Below are positions 23,484 to 32,992 of a stretch of DNA of 64,000 nucleotides, piece by piece. The notes under the pieces were generated by a model. That model was given only the letters and a program-made list of their open reading frames with translations. It did no database searches and was not told the DNA's origin. Origin of the DNA: Thermothelomyces thermophilus ATCC 42464 (lineage: Eukaryota; Ascomycota; Sordariomycetes; Sordariales; Chaetomiaceae); contig NC_016475.1 of assembly GCF_000226095.1 (NCBI RefSeq), forward strand, positions 1,178,001 through 1,242,000, in the 5' to 3' direction. The number at the start of each line of letters is the position of its first letter. Positions within the stretch are counted from its first letter, which is position 1. A program made the translations under genes and the position numbers.

Positions 23484-23513
23484 ATGGCTGAGGAGTACCA
23501 TGGCTGAGGAGCT
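23482..23513 (+). promoter_or_regulatory. duplicated start context creating an overlapping upstream ORF
   Basis: CCATGGCTGAGGAG occurs twice, 16 bp apart. The first ATG (23484) is out of frame with the second (23500) and opens an 8-codon ORF ending at 23507, overlapping the main start. Scanning ribosomes would meet the upstream ATG first, so initiation at the main ATG should be reduced unless the first is outside the transcript. Confidence 0.6.
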
Positions 23514-24023
23514 CGAATCTAGCGCATTTCGCGACGGACCCGTGGTGCGTATGATGGTGCTCGAGACGGACGAGTCGCACCCGGAAACCAAGTCTCGCCG
23601 TGGCACCTTTGGCGAGATCCTCCACCACCACTTCCTCGATGCCGGCAACGCTCATGACCCCCCTCTGGGCATCGAAACCGACACCCGATACGTCATCTCG
23701 GAGAAGGCTGGGTCGATGCCCAAGTTCCAAGATTTCAAGAACTGTCACGCGCTCTTGATCACCGGCACCACGTACAGCGCCGGCGGCAACGACCCCTGGA
23801 TCTTAGAGCTGCTCGCTCTCCTGAAAGGTGGCTCCCCTGGAAGGAACAAGAGAATAAAATAAAAAAGAATCAAAAAATGGGATAGAACCCTTCAGCTAAC
23901 ATAGCCTCGGAGCTCTGGCTGCACCACCCACGGATGTGCTTCTCGGGCGTATGCTTCGGCCACCAACTCCCATGCCGCCTACTCGGATCCGAGATCGCGT
24001 CGGCGGCGCCTACCAGTTGTTGA
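23500..24023 (+). CDS. class-I glutamine amidotransferase-like protein, C-terminally shortened, possible pseudogene
   Basis: Two exons (23500-23827, 23905-24023) give 148 residues. Residues 1-110 match the N-terminal half of fungal GMP-synthase-like amidotransferase domain proteins: variable start, then FQDFKNCHALLITGTTYSAG and DPWILELLALLK. Exon 2 supplies ELWLHHPRMCFSGVCFGHQL, in which the Cys of GVCFGHQ is the expected nucleophile. A stop follows soon after (24021). The second half of the domain, with the catalytic His-x-Glu, is not recognisable downstream to 24.6 kb. Family members usually have about 240-280 residues. It is therefore either a decayed gene or one whose 3' exons have diverged. 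A duplicated start sequence precedes it. Confidence 0.5.
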
Positions 24024-24810
24024 GTAATATCATATTTTCAGATAGATCGGCACGCGACATATCAAGCACTACCACGAGAACAATTCCACTGTTCATCCTA
24101 CCCGCAAGAGATCGGTGGCATCCGAGCTGATTCTCAATTATGAGAACCTCCACACCGACTGAGCTCGGCCTCATCTCTCACAAATGCTCAGGTTCGCTCT
24201 CACGCTCATCATCCCCTCAGCCTGCGCTTGAACCCCCTTAATACCTCTCCTCTCCTCTCCTGCCTACCCCAGACTTGAACCCCGGAATCGCGAAGTCATA
24301 GCTCGCTCCACCAGTGCGCCCCATGATACGCATCCAACAATGCAACGCATGCCCATCGGCCGCAAGCTCAAGAGGCGTGATGGCTCCAACGACATTCCAT
24401 TGGCGCGAACTGATCCTTCAGCCCCTCCGCGAAGTCCTGAATCCCACCTTGATTGACACCATCCAGACTCCGCAACTGGGAAAAACAGTCACCCACCACG
24501 ACCGGCGATGCCCCGCGCGCGCTAAGCATGATCACTCACTGCCCGGCGCGGCCGCCCTCAGAAGGTCTCGGCATATTTTTCTTTGCTAAGTTTCGCGAGC
24601 ATGAGACCCGAAAGCAGAACGGTAGAGGAAAACCAAGGGAAAAATTAGGAAAAAAATAAAAGAAGGGACCAGGCTAGCAGCCTAGAATCAGGAGAGGAGT
24701 ACTCGGTAGTGGGATGCCCCTCGTTGGATGGAGCGGGAGCTGGAGAACGCGGAGAAGCGGCACGCGGTTCGAGGGGGGAGGCGGCAGGGATCCACAATCT
24801 CTCGGGCTTG

Positions 24811-24864
24811 CTGCAGCACGCTACGGCACGCTACGGCACGCTACAGCACGCTACAGCACGCTAA
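24811..24864. repeat. 10-bp tandem repeat
   Basis: Five consecutive copies of CAGCACGCTA or CGGCACGCTA. The copies differ at one base. It is a short minisatellite in an intergenic region with no evident function. Confidence 0.9.
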
Positions 24865-25474
24865 CCTATCGGCCCGCCGCGCACATCATGTACTGTACAT
24901 ACATAGAAGAGAGAGGGGTCAACCTCCCCATGCGGGCACGTGTTGCTTCTTGGTAACCACTGTATGTATGTATGTACATACATACACTTGGTACACAGAC
25001 CTACCAGTTACCAAGAGCCTGGATAGTTCACCGGGGCGGAGGGCGGGAACTGCGGGATGATGTGGTGCGCTAGTGCGGATTGCGGATCGTGAACACCCTG
25101 ATAACACCCCTTTTTCCCCTCCCTTCTCCCGACGGGATCATCAGGTCGGCAGGGCAATGGAGGTGGATTCGGACCACTTCTTTAAGTGAAACAGGACGTT
25201 CAAGAACGGTCCCAGTCGACACCTTGAAGACCTTTGGCGTCTCGGTGCTCTTCCCCAGTGTACAAAACCTCCTTCGGCCCCTTGAACTTCTTCCTGTTCG
25301 GTAGCTTCTCTCCCACTCCCCTAGACCGTGACGGCGACCCGAGCCCGACCGTGATAGCAGTGACTTGAACAAAGGCCGGACACCAACAGACACCCCCTCC
25401 GACGAGTCAGGATTCGGGCCCCAACTCCCCTCCCCCCGAGTTCCGTTCTATAATATCCCACCTCCCCATCCATA

Positions 25475-25509
25475 CGCGCGCGCGCGCACACACACACACA
25501 CACACACAG
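25475..25509. repeat. alternating purine-pyrimidine tract (CG)n(CA)n in dehydratase leader
   Basis: An uninterrupted CG run followed by a CA run ends 23 bp before the dehydratase ATG. Such tracts can adopt left-handed Z-DNA and are length-unstable. Its position in the promoter or 5' leader makes an effect on expression possible, but that is inference. Confidence 0.9.
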
Positions 25510-25531
25510 ATATACATATACGACAGCCGCC

Positions 25532-27359
25532 ATGGGTTCCAACTCCGACGACATCACCGTCGACAATGTCGAGATCATTGGCTTCGAGGTCATCGACCTC
25601 CGCTTCCCGACCAGCCTAGACGGCGTCGGCTCCGACGCCATGCATGTCGGCACCAACGGCTCCCACCCGTACGTCCGCCTCAAGACCAACCACCCAGACC
25701 TCGTCGGAGAGGGCATCGTAAGCCGAAACCCCAGTACACCCGCGTCTTCCCCCCCCCCCCCCTCCTCTTAGCCCCCCGGCAGCATGAGGAAAAACGTGAA
25801 TCGTGATGTTTTTATACGAGAGACAAAACAAATTCAAAAACACAAAACTAAACAAAATCATTTTTAAAAAAAAAACAAACAAAAACAGGCCTTTAGCAAC
25901 GGCCGCGGCAGCGAGCTGATCACGCTGGCACTCGACGTCTTCGCGCGGCGCGTGGTGGGCAAGACGATGGAGCGGCTGACGCGCGACATGGGCAAGACGT
26001 GGCGGTACATGGTGTCGGACTCGCAGTACCGGTGGGTCGGCCCCGAGAAGTCGGTGACGCACCTGGCGGTGGCGGGGGTGCTCAACGCCGTGTGGGATCT
26101 CTGGGGCAAGATCGTGGGCAAGCCGGTGTGGCGGATCGTGTGCGACATGACGCCCGAGGAGCTGGTGCGCTGCATCGACTTCCGCTACATCACCGACGTG
26201 CTCACCCCGGACGAGGCCGTCGCCATGCTCCGGCGCACCCAGGAGGGCAAGGAGGCCCGGCTGCAGGAGGCCCTCGCCAACCGGGCCGTTCCCGCCTACA
26301 CGACGAGCCCCGGCTGGCTGGCCTTCGGCGGCGACAAGATGCGCGAGGTCCTGCAGGAGACCATCAGGCAGGGCTTCACCGTCTTCAAGTTCAAGGTCGG
26401 CACCAGCGTCGAGGCCGACCGCGACCGACTGCGCGCCGTCAGAGAGGTTCTGGGTTATGACAACGGGTATCAGATTATGATCGATGCCAACCAGGTGAGT
26501 TGTGATCCTCGAGAGCTTTGAAGAGAGAAAAGAAAGAAAGAAAGAAAGAAAGAAGAAGAAGAAGAAGAAGAAGAAGAAGAAGAAGAAAGGCTGACAAAGA
26601 CTAGGTCTGGAGCGTGCCGGAGGCGATCGAGTACATGAAGCAACTGGTCGAGTTCAAACCCGTATTTATCGAAGGTAAGTACTTCGATTACCCTGTCTTG
26701 TTTCCGTTATGATGTTATTTTATGATCCTTTTCTTTGCCCCCCCCCCCCCTTTTTTTTTTTTCAATTCTCTCTTTTCTTCTTTGTTTACCGGACCCGATC
26801 TGATCTGACATTCTCTTCCCCTCCCCTCCCTTTTTCAGAACCGACAAATCCCGACGACGTCCTCGGCCACGCGGCCATCCGCAAGGCCCTTAAGCCCTAC
26901 GGGGTGGGCGTGGCCACGGGCGAGGCGGCGCAGAACCGCGTGACCTTCAAGCAGCTCTTCCAGGCCGAGGCGACCGACGTGGCGCAGATCGACGCGGTCC
27001 GGCTCGGCAGCGTCAACGAGTGCCTCGCCGTCATGCTCATGGCGCTCAAGTTTAACGTCCCCTGCGTGCCGCACAACGGGGCCATGGGCCTGACCGAGCT
27101 GACGTCGCACCTGAGCCTGATCGACTACGTCGCCGTCAGCGGCAAGAAGTCCATGCTCGAGTTCGCCGATAGCCACCGCGAGAACCTGCGCCACCCGTCC
27201 CGCATCGTCGACGCCCACTACGTCACGCCGCTGGAGCCCGGCTACAGTATCGGCTACACTGACGAGGCGCTCGAGAAGTACACGTACCCCAACGGCAGCT
27301 TCTGGCGGAGCGAGATTGGGCAGCAGATCATTGCGCAGCCAACAGGTGGCGAGCTGTAG
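25532..27359 (+). CDS. enolase-superfamily sugar-acid dehydratase (L-galactonate/L-fuconate dehydratase-like)
   Basis: Four exons (25532-25717, 25889-26494, 26605-26674, 26839-27359) give 460 residues, normal for the family. Order: an MR_MLE N-terminal capping domain (RFPTSLDGVGSDAMH, GKTWRYMVSDSQYRWVGPEK), then the barrel. The barrel has the KxK base motif FKFKVG, metal ligands in MIDANQVWS, IEEPTNPDD and GVATGEAAQN, and the Asp-His dyad in QIDAVRLG and CVPHNGAMGL. These enzymes remove water from a sugar acid to give a 2-keto-3-deoxy acid. Overall it resembles fungal L-galactonate dehydratase (the D-galacturonate pathway) and human ENOSF1. Two pocket segments differ from both: PHAGGVGL is PHNGAMGL here, and the residues after VATGE are AA. 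The substrate may therefore be another sugar acid. It lies tail-to-tail with a Zn2Cys6 regulator. Confidence 0.88.
26521..26587. repeat. (GAAA)n(GAA)n microsatellite in dehydratase intron 2
   Basis: A purine-only tract of GAAA then GAA/AGA units fills most of the 110-nt intron between the exons ending 26494 and starting 26605. It leaves only about 18 nt for branch point (CTGAC) and acceptor. Confidence 0.9.
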
Positions 27360-27532
27360 CCCCCCCGGTGCCCCCCTTTTCCTCCCCCCTTCCCCCCCCC
27401 TTTTTTTTGGTCGGTGATGGTATGATATTGGATGGTACCGCGTTACTTAAGGTACCTGTGGCGTTGTTGTGTGCACAAGTTCGGTGGTGCTATTGTTGGT
27501 GGTGGTGGTAGTGGTAGTGGTGGTGCGCAACT

Positions 27533-29627
27533 CTAGATGCAGACCGACAGGAGCCGTTGCTTTCTCTGCATTTCCTCGATGATGGAGAGCACCGTCTCGA
27601 TGCTCGACCCGCGATAGGCCCATGGTCTCACGTTGTTGATTGCCAACGTCTGCAGTTCGTCAATGTCAGGAACCAATTGCGAAAGCGCGGGATTGCGGGA
27701 TGCCAGTGTGAGAACCACGATAGCGCCTAGTGAACTGGTGACGTAAAAGTCAGCTACGGCTACGATTGCATCGAGGGAAAACAGGAGAGGGAGGTTTCCC
27801 TTACGACAGAGAAAATGTCCATGTGTACTGGCTCTGCTTGCGTAGGATCTCGGTCGTGTTGTGGAGGTAAGCCCGGCAGCTCTCGATACACACGCTGGCC
27901 TTCTCCAGGACGGTCGAGTTTGACACCTGCTGCAGGTTGTTTGTCACGATGTAGAGGACAAAGGGGCGGTGGATGATGTGTCTAGCCGCGTAGTACCGGA
28001 TCCGCAAGACCCTCTTTCGGTCACTCCCTGTAGGTTCCGTCCCGAGCGAAGGCCGAGAGGGCTCGGGAATGGATTCGTACCATGAGTTGAGCTGTCGGTG
28101 GAGCTCCTCGCATACCGAAGTGATGGACGCGATCTCGGCCGCCGAAAGGTCGTCGGCGGCAGTGAGCGAGGTAGAAGACAGCGAGAGGACGTTCTGCTTC
28201 CTTGGGTACAAGGTATGGTGCACGCGATTGAGCAGGCGGCGAATGGATATCTCGGCCAGGTAGGCGGTCGACTGCGCCGAGTCAACGCCGTCGAAGCTCG
28301 GAAGGCTTGTCTGATCAATGAGCTGCTGGAGACCGCTCTGCGGGAGCTCGAGCTCGGCCAAGCGGTCGCACTCGACGAGGAAGCAGGACCAGAAGATGCG
28401 GAGGATGATCTCCTTGGCAGCAGGGTCCGCAGCTCGGGCGGACAGCCTATGTTATATGCTTCGGCGTCAGCCATGAATCCAAACAGCGAGTTCGTCGCAC
28501 CTCTCTGGGGAATCCTAACCGGCAGAGTTTGAATTGCAGGAGCGAAGAGGCGGAATATATCAAGCGCCAGCTCTGCAGAGGACGGATGATGTAGGCGAAA
28601 TACACACTGGCCAGCACCAGGGCTTGCGGCAGCAGCAGGCTGTAGTTTACATCCCATGAAGACATGGATAACAAGAGCGGCAGCGCGGATTCCATGTAGG
28701 ACATCCCTGGTGGTGACGTCTGGAAGCCCTGGGCACCAGGAGGGGCGAGCGAGGCGGCGCCCAGGGCGAAGACTACAAGGCACAGCACCGATTCGATGCT
28801 CCATGGCTGGGAATAGTAATTTTCGTGAAAGGCACGATAAATCCGGGAGAAATCGGCCTTGTCCAGAATGGGATGATACTGGTACACCTGCGTAAAAAAG
28901 GCCGAGACAAGGCAGTCAAGGACGTCCTTGTCCAGCTCGGCCGCGCTTAAGGGTTTGACGGGCGAAGTGGGATGCACGGGCGCCTCGGGAGGAAACGAGT
29001 TCCGGGATTCGAGCATGAAGAACAGGTCGGCCGGGTACTCGCCGATGAGCTGCTTCGTGGCAGGCAGGCGAAGCAGGTAGTTGGAGGACGTCTTGTGGCC
29101 GACGGGGATGGTCAAGGGCGCGAGCTCCGCGTCGGCGACGGAGCTCGGGTCCGGCTGCGAGTCGATGGGCAGCGGCAAGGCCCACTGCTGTGAGGACCCG
29201 GCGCCGGCCAAGTCGTGGGACAGGATCCGGGCGGCCTGCAGGGTGGACGCCTGGCTCGCCGGGGATGTGGCCGCTAGGGCGCCGGCGGCCGACTGCGAGG
29301 CGATGGTGTGGATCCCCGAGGCGAGAGCGGCGATGCCCGACAGGTGGTGCTGCAGCATCGTCTCAATCTCCTGCAGCCGCCCGATGATTTCGCGGCTGCC
29401 CCCGCTCGAGTCGATGCGCTGCGACGGCGTGTCATCGTAGTGGCAGTCGACGTCGGCCTCGATGCAGCTTCGGCACGATGGTCGACCGGCATCGCACCGG
29501 CGCTTCCTTTGCTTTCGTCAGCGGCTAAGTTCCGCCGTCTCGGTTACACTAAGGGTCTGATCCATGTGGGATACCTGTGGCGACAGTACGTGCAGGCTAG
29601 TGCGACTCGGCGCCGTTGGAAGCTCAT
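27533..29627 (-). CDS. Zn2Cys6 transcription factor with fungal_trans middle domain
   Basis: Four exons (29627-29575, 29506-28520, 28446-27805, 27734-27533; phases agree) give 627 residues. The binuclear cluster is intact once the 68-nt first intron is removed: Cys 12, 15, 22, 29, 32, 39 in the spacing CX2CX6CX6CX2CX6C. A linker with a short coiled-coil-like segment (REIIGRLQEIETML) and a low-complexity region follow. The middle homology domain then has DVLDCLVSAFFTQVYQYHPI, the SWRLIYSASSLLQF helix, and the late motif ILRIFWSCFLVECDRLAELEL. Such factors bind CGG-type DNA and usually control neighbouring or dispersed catabolic genes. It is convergent with the dehydratase and lies beside the sugar transporter, so it is a good candidate regulator of this group. 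The start MSFQRRRVALAC is placed at 29627; the frame stays open further upstream. Confidence 0.87.
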
Positions 29628-30183
29628 CGCGAGGAGGAGAATGCGAAGCTGCTCTTGCAGTGAGCGGCCCGCTTGCCCCGCGCGGTGCCTACAACTAGGG
29701 CGGGAGGAACCGAGAAGTGGGAAAGTGTGGGTTCTGGATTCGTTGCTCCACAGAGGGGGATGGGCGCTAAAAACAACTTGCGCACCCACCGCGGAATAGG
29801 GGAGAAGCACCCGACCCTGGTCCCCTTCCCTACCCTATCCGGCCATATCCTCAGGCATGGTTAACCAGGTTTCACCCGATCCTCAATTTCTACTTCCCTG
29901 GTCGCACCCTTTTTTTTTGATTTTCTCTCGACACGAGCATTCAATCTCAGGTGAGCATGATTTACCGTTAGGAAGGAGCACAGCTCCTAATACTCGTCTC
30001 TCTCTCTGTTTGTGGCTGTGCGGAGCTATTTTTCCAGAATATCACCATATCAATTTCGATAATAACGTTCCCTCGGCCAAAAGCCGTCGCTCATTCTCCC
30101 TTCCAGAATCAGATGATTGAAAAGCGGATCAGGCCCCTTGCAAAAATCAGGCGTCCTTCACCCAACACCAGTCGATCACGTCC
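29628..30183. other. intergenic region upstream of the regulator gene
   Basis: Contains the promoter of the Zn2Cys6 gene (minus strand) and the 3' flank of the transporter. A T-rich run at 29910-29918 and a (CT)n-like stretch near 30000 are present. No gene is recognised. Confidence 0.4.
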
Positions 30184-30380
30184 TCAAGCCTCCTTGCTGA
30201 CACCCTGGTGCTGAGCCGCGGCAGCGTTGTCGAGAGCCTGCTTGTCCAGAACGCGCGTCCCGGCCTCCTCTGCCGCGCCCTCATCGATACGACGAGCCTC
30301 GGCGTCGATGAACGCCTGCGGCCGACGGCGCTGCGTCAGTTCGCGCTTGTGGAACACAAACGGCCCGGGATTGACATGAA
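30184..30380 (-). pseudogene. out-of-frame C-tail of the MFS sugar transporter
   Basis: In the alternative minus-strand frame this segment reads as a hydrophilic, Arg/Glu/Ala-rich tail of about 65 residues ending in HQGVSKEA. It continues the family sequence that breaks off at DEIF. It is still protein-like with no stops, so the shift must be recent or an assembly artefact. Confidence 0.7.
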
Positions 30381-32089
30381 AATCTCGTCCATGTCTTCGA
30401 GCGTGCGCCGCGAGGTCTCCGGGTACAGAAAGTACACGACGGGGAAGTAGGCCCAGCAGATGACGGCAAAGATGAGGTAGAATCCCCACTTGAGGTTGTC
30501 GACGCCCACCTTGGTGAACTGCGTCACGATGAAGCCACCCATCCAGTTGGTCGCCGTCGCCGCCGCCGCGCCCCGAGTGCGCCACCTGAGCGAGTTCACC
30601 TCCGAGTTGTACACCCAGGGCACCTTGGCAAAGCTGGTGCCGTAGAAGAAGTAGTAGAGGAAAAACATGGCCGTCGTAGCGTTGCCCATCTATATATGCC
30701 AGTCAACAGGCAGCTGGGAACCAGAGCTTAGACTCTCGAGTCCTTACCTGTTTTTTGTCCGCTTGCCCGGCCTGCCCAGCTCGAAGGCACATGGCCGCGA
30801 CGAGATAGCAGGCACCCATGGTGCTGGCACCGTAGAGCATCATCCTGCAGTAGCCGAGTCAGCCATTGCTTCACGCAAGGTGAAAAGGGAGAAGTATAAT
30901 AAATAACCGAATAACAAGATGGGGGACAACTCACTTTCTCCGCCCGAACCGGTCAATAATCAGGATGCAGCACAGGGCGGCGCCAAGGTAGATGGTGCCA
31001 TTCACTCCCGTCATCAACCGCGACATCTGCTCGTCGAAGCCGACGCTTTGCTGCAGCAGGGTTGGCAGATAGTACCCCAGCGCGTTGACGCCCGAGAACT
31101 GCTGCATGAACTGTGTGCCGCACGACAGGAGCAGCCGGCGCAGGTTCTGCTGCCTGTCTCTGAACCGGATGACGTCGCTGAACGGCGGCCGGTCCTTGCG
31201 CTCGTGCTGCAGCGCTGTGCGGATCGAGAGGTACTCGGCCGTCACCTTGTCGTCGTGAATGGTCGCGTCCTTCCCTTCAAGCCGGGCGATCACCGCGAGG
31301 GCCTCACCGTGCCGGTTCCGCAGGAGCAGCCAACGGGGCGACTCGGGGACGAACAGGAGGGCGACGGACACGACCGCGGGGAAGATGAGCTGGAAGCCAA
31401 GCGGGAAGCGCCACTGCAGAGCGCCGCCCGAGAAGTAGAGACCGTAGTTCATCCAGTTGGAGAGACAGAAGGCCGCCGTGTTGCACACGCTCTGCACCAC
31501 GACCAACTTGCCGCGAACTGCCGGGCGGGAGCACTCGGCTTGGTAGACGGGACACGTGGAGGAGGTGAGGCCTGGGAGAATGAGAGGTCAGCAAACATCG
31601 GGGCACGCCACGCGAGGCCCAGCAGGTACTCGGGAATAACCTACCCATGCCAAACCCGTTGATCACGCGGCCAATTATCATCTGCGGCAGGTGCCACGCC
31701 ACGATCTGGAGGATAGCGCCGACGACATTGCAGAGGAGGCCGAGGGCGATCGTCTTTTTGCGGCCGAGCTTGTCGCCGAGGGTGAAGGCGAAGATGGCTC
31801 CGCAAAAAGCGCCAAGCTGTCATGTAATACAAAATACAACGTCGCTTTCATCAGCTCGCGTCTCGCTCTGCTTCTCTCTGCTGGGGAGGCACCATACCGA
31901 GAAGCAGCTGGAGGTGATGCCAGGGATGTTGGCTTTGTTGGTCTCGGGAAACCAGTGCTTGAAGTCGGATGAGATCAACACGCCCGAGAAGACGCCCTGA
32001 TCATATCCAAACCATGCCATGGAGGTCGCGTTGACAACGGTGATGCAGGCGATCAGCCAGTTGCCCCTCAGGCCATCAAAGAAGCCCAT
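30336..32089 (-). CDS. MFS sugar transporter with frameshifted C-terminal tail
   Basis: Exons 32089-31898, 31816-31645, 31571-30935, 30844-30748 and 30689-30336 give 483 residues. Sugar-porter hallmarks are all present: FGYDQGVFSG in the first helix, GDKLGRKKT, PESPRWLL, QQFSGVNALGYY, DRFGRRK and PETSRRTLEDMDEIF. It should import a hexose, pentose or related sugar by proton symport at the plasma membrane. Directly after DEIF the frame is lost by one base (near 30380) and the present frame stops at 30336. The plus-one frame continues a typical cytosolic tail (HVNPGPFVFHKRELTQ onward) to 30184. This is either a true shift or a sequencing error. All twelve helices lie before the shift. It is head-to-head with the Gre2-like reductase. 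Confidence 0.85.
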
Positions 32090-32992
32090 CTTGATTGCTA
32101 TGGCCGGTACTGCCACAAACGAGATAGGGACGAACGCACGGCTTCGGACTCTGAAAAATGAATTGAGAAGCAGGAGAAGGAGGAGAGGGCGCGTTCATAT
32201 AGGCCTGACTGACTAGAGAGTCGAAACCAAATGCGGCAGGAAACCGAGTCTGACTGATCAAGCGCGTCGACGGCTCTGTTGGTCTTCGCATCTGACGGCG
32301 CGACCACTAGCTCCCCTCGTGTCCGTGATGCCGATTCCCAGAGCTCACTAACACTACGCGCTATCCGGAGACCGGTCCAGCTTCGGTTGGTGAGCCTCGT
32401 GGAGCGGTGGAGTTTGGGAGAATGGCTCTCCCCATGGGGAAGCGGGAGCTATGTGGGCCGGCGGATGCATTAGTGTAGTGTGTGTTTATCCAGTCTTCTT
32501 GTGCACAGCATATGTTGCATTATTAGTTAGGCCGTCTTGTGAATAACCTGGTGAATTGAGAGCCCCCAACACCCCTGTCCAGAGATAACGTTAGCGCCGG
32601 GTAGCTATGTCCCGTGCGGGTGTAGGCGGGTGTAGGCGGCAGCGCTTCCGCCACCGAAACCGGTTCCCTGTTTCGGCGCGGGGAAGCGGCACAGTTTGAC
32701 CGTTGAACGGATTACGAGGGAGGGAGTGTTCCCAAAGTCGGCTTTTTGATTAACTAAGCTCCGCGGCCATGAACGAACGGCAGTGGCTCTCATTTGTGCT
32801 CGAGGCGTCGCAGCCCAGAGGGCACAACGGTGGTGAAGTTTGGGTACCAGCAAAATTGACCATTTATTGCTAGTAGAAGAACGAGATTGATATTCCAACT
32901 GGATCCGAATCCAAACAAAAATCAACTTTGGTTTTGCGCCTTAGACGAGACATAATAGGGTAGCAGGATAACACGACAACCGCTCGCACATC
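32090..32992. other. divergent promoter region between transporter and reductase
   Basis: About 900 bp lie between the starts of two divergently transcribed genes. No gene is recognised. Any regulator binding here could act on both genes. Several CGG/CCG triplets occur, but I could not single out a paired, spaced motif with confidence. Confidence 0.5.

Larger units (their letters stand above)
24024..25531. other. gene-poor interval with simple repeats and promoter of the dehydratase gene
   Basis: No gene is supported. Contents: a tRNA-related sequence on the minus strand (about 24250-24335), a 10-bp tandem repeat (24811-24864), an inverted TGTATGTA/TACATACA block (24961-24988) and the promoter of the dehydratase gene, with a possible TATA-like TATAATAT (25449-25456). 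A CT-rich, Pro/Ser-coding-like stretch gave no recognisable protein. Confidence 0.5.

Noticed and set aside
24250-24335. A functional tRNA gene
   Set aside because: Box-like motifs are present, but no acceptor stem or anticodon arm of the right length can be folded, so only a tRNA-related sequence is reported.
24811-24864. A CRISPR-like array
   Set aside because: Units of 10 bp without spacers form a plain tandem repeat, and the genome is fungal.
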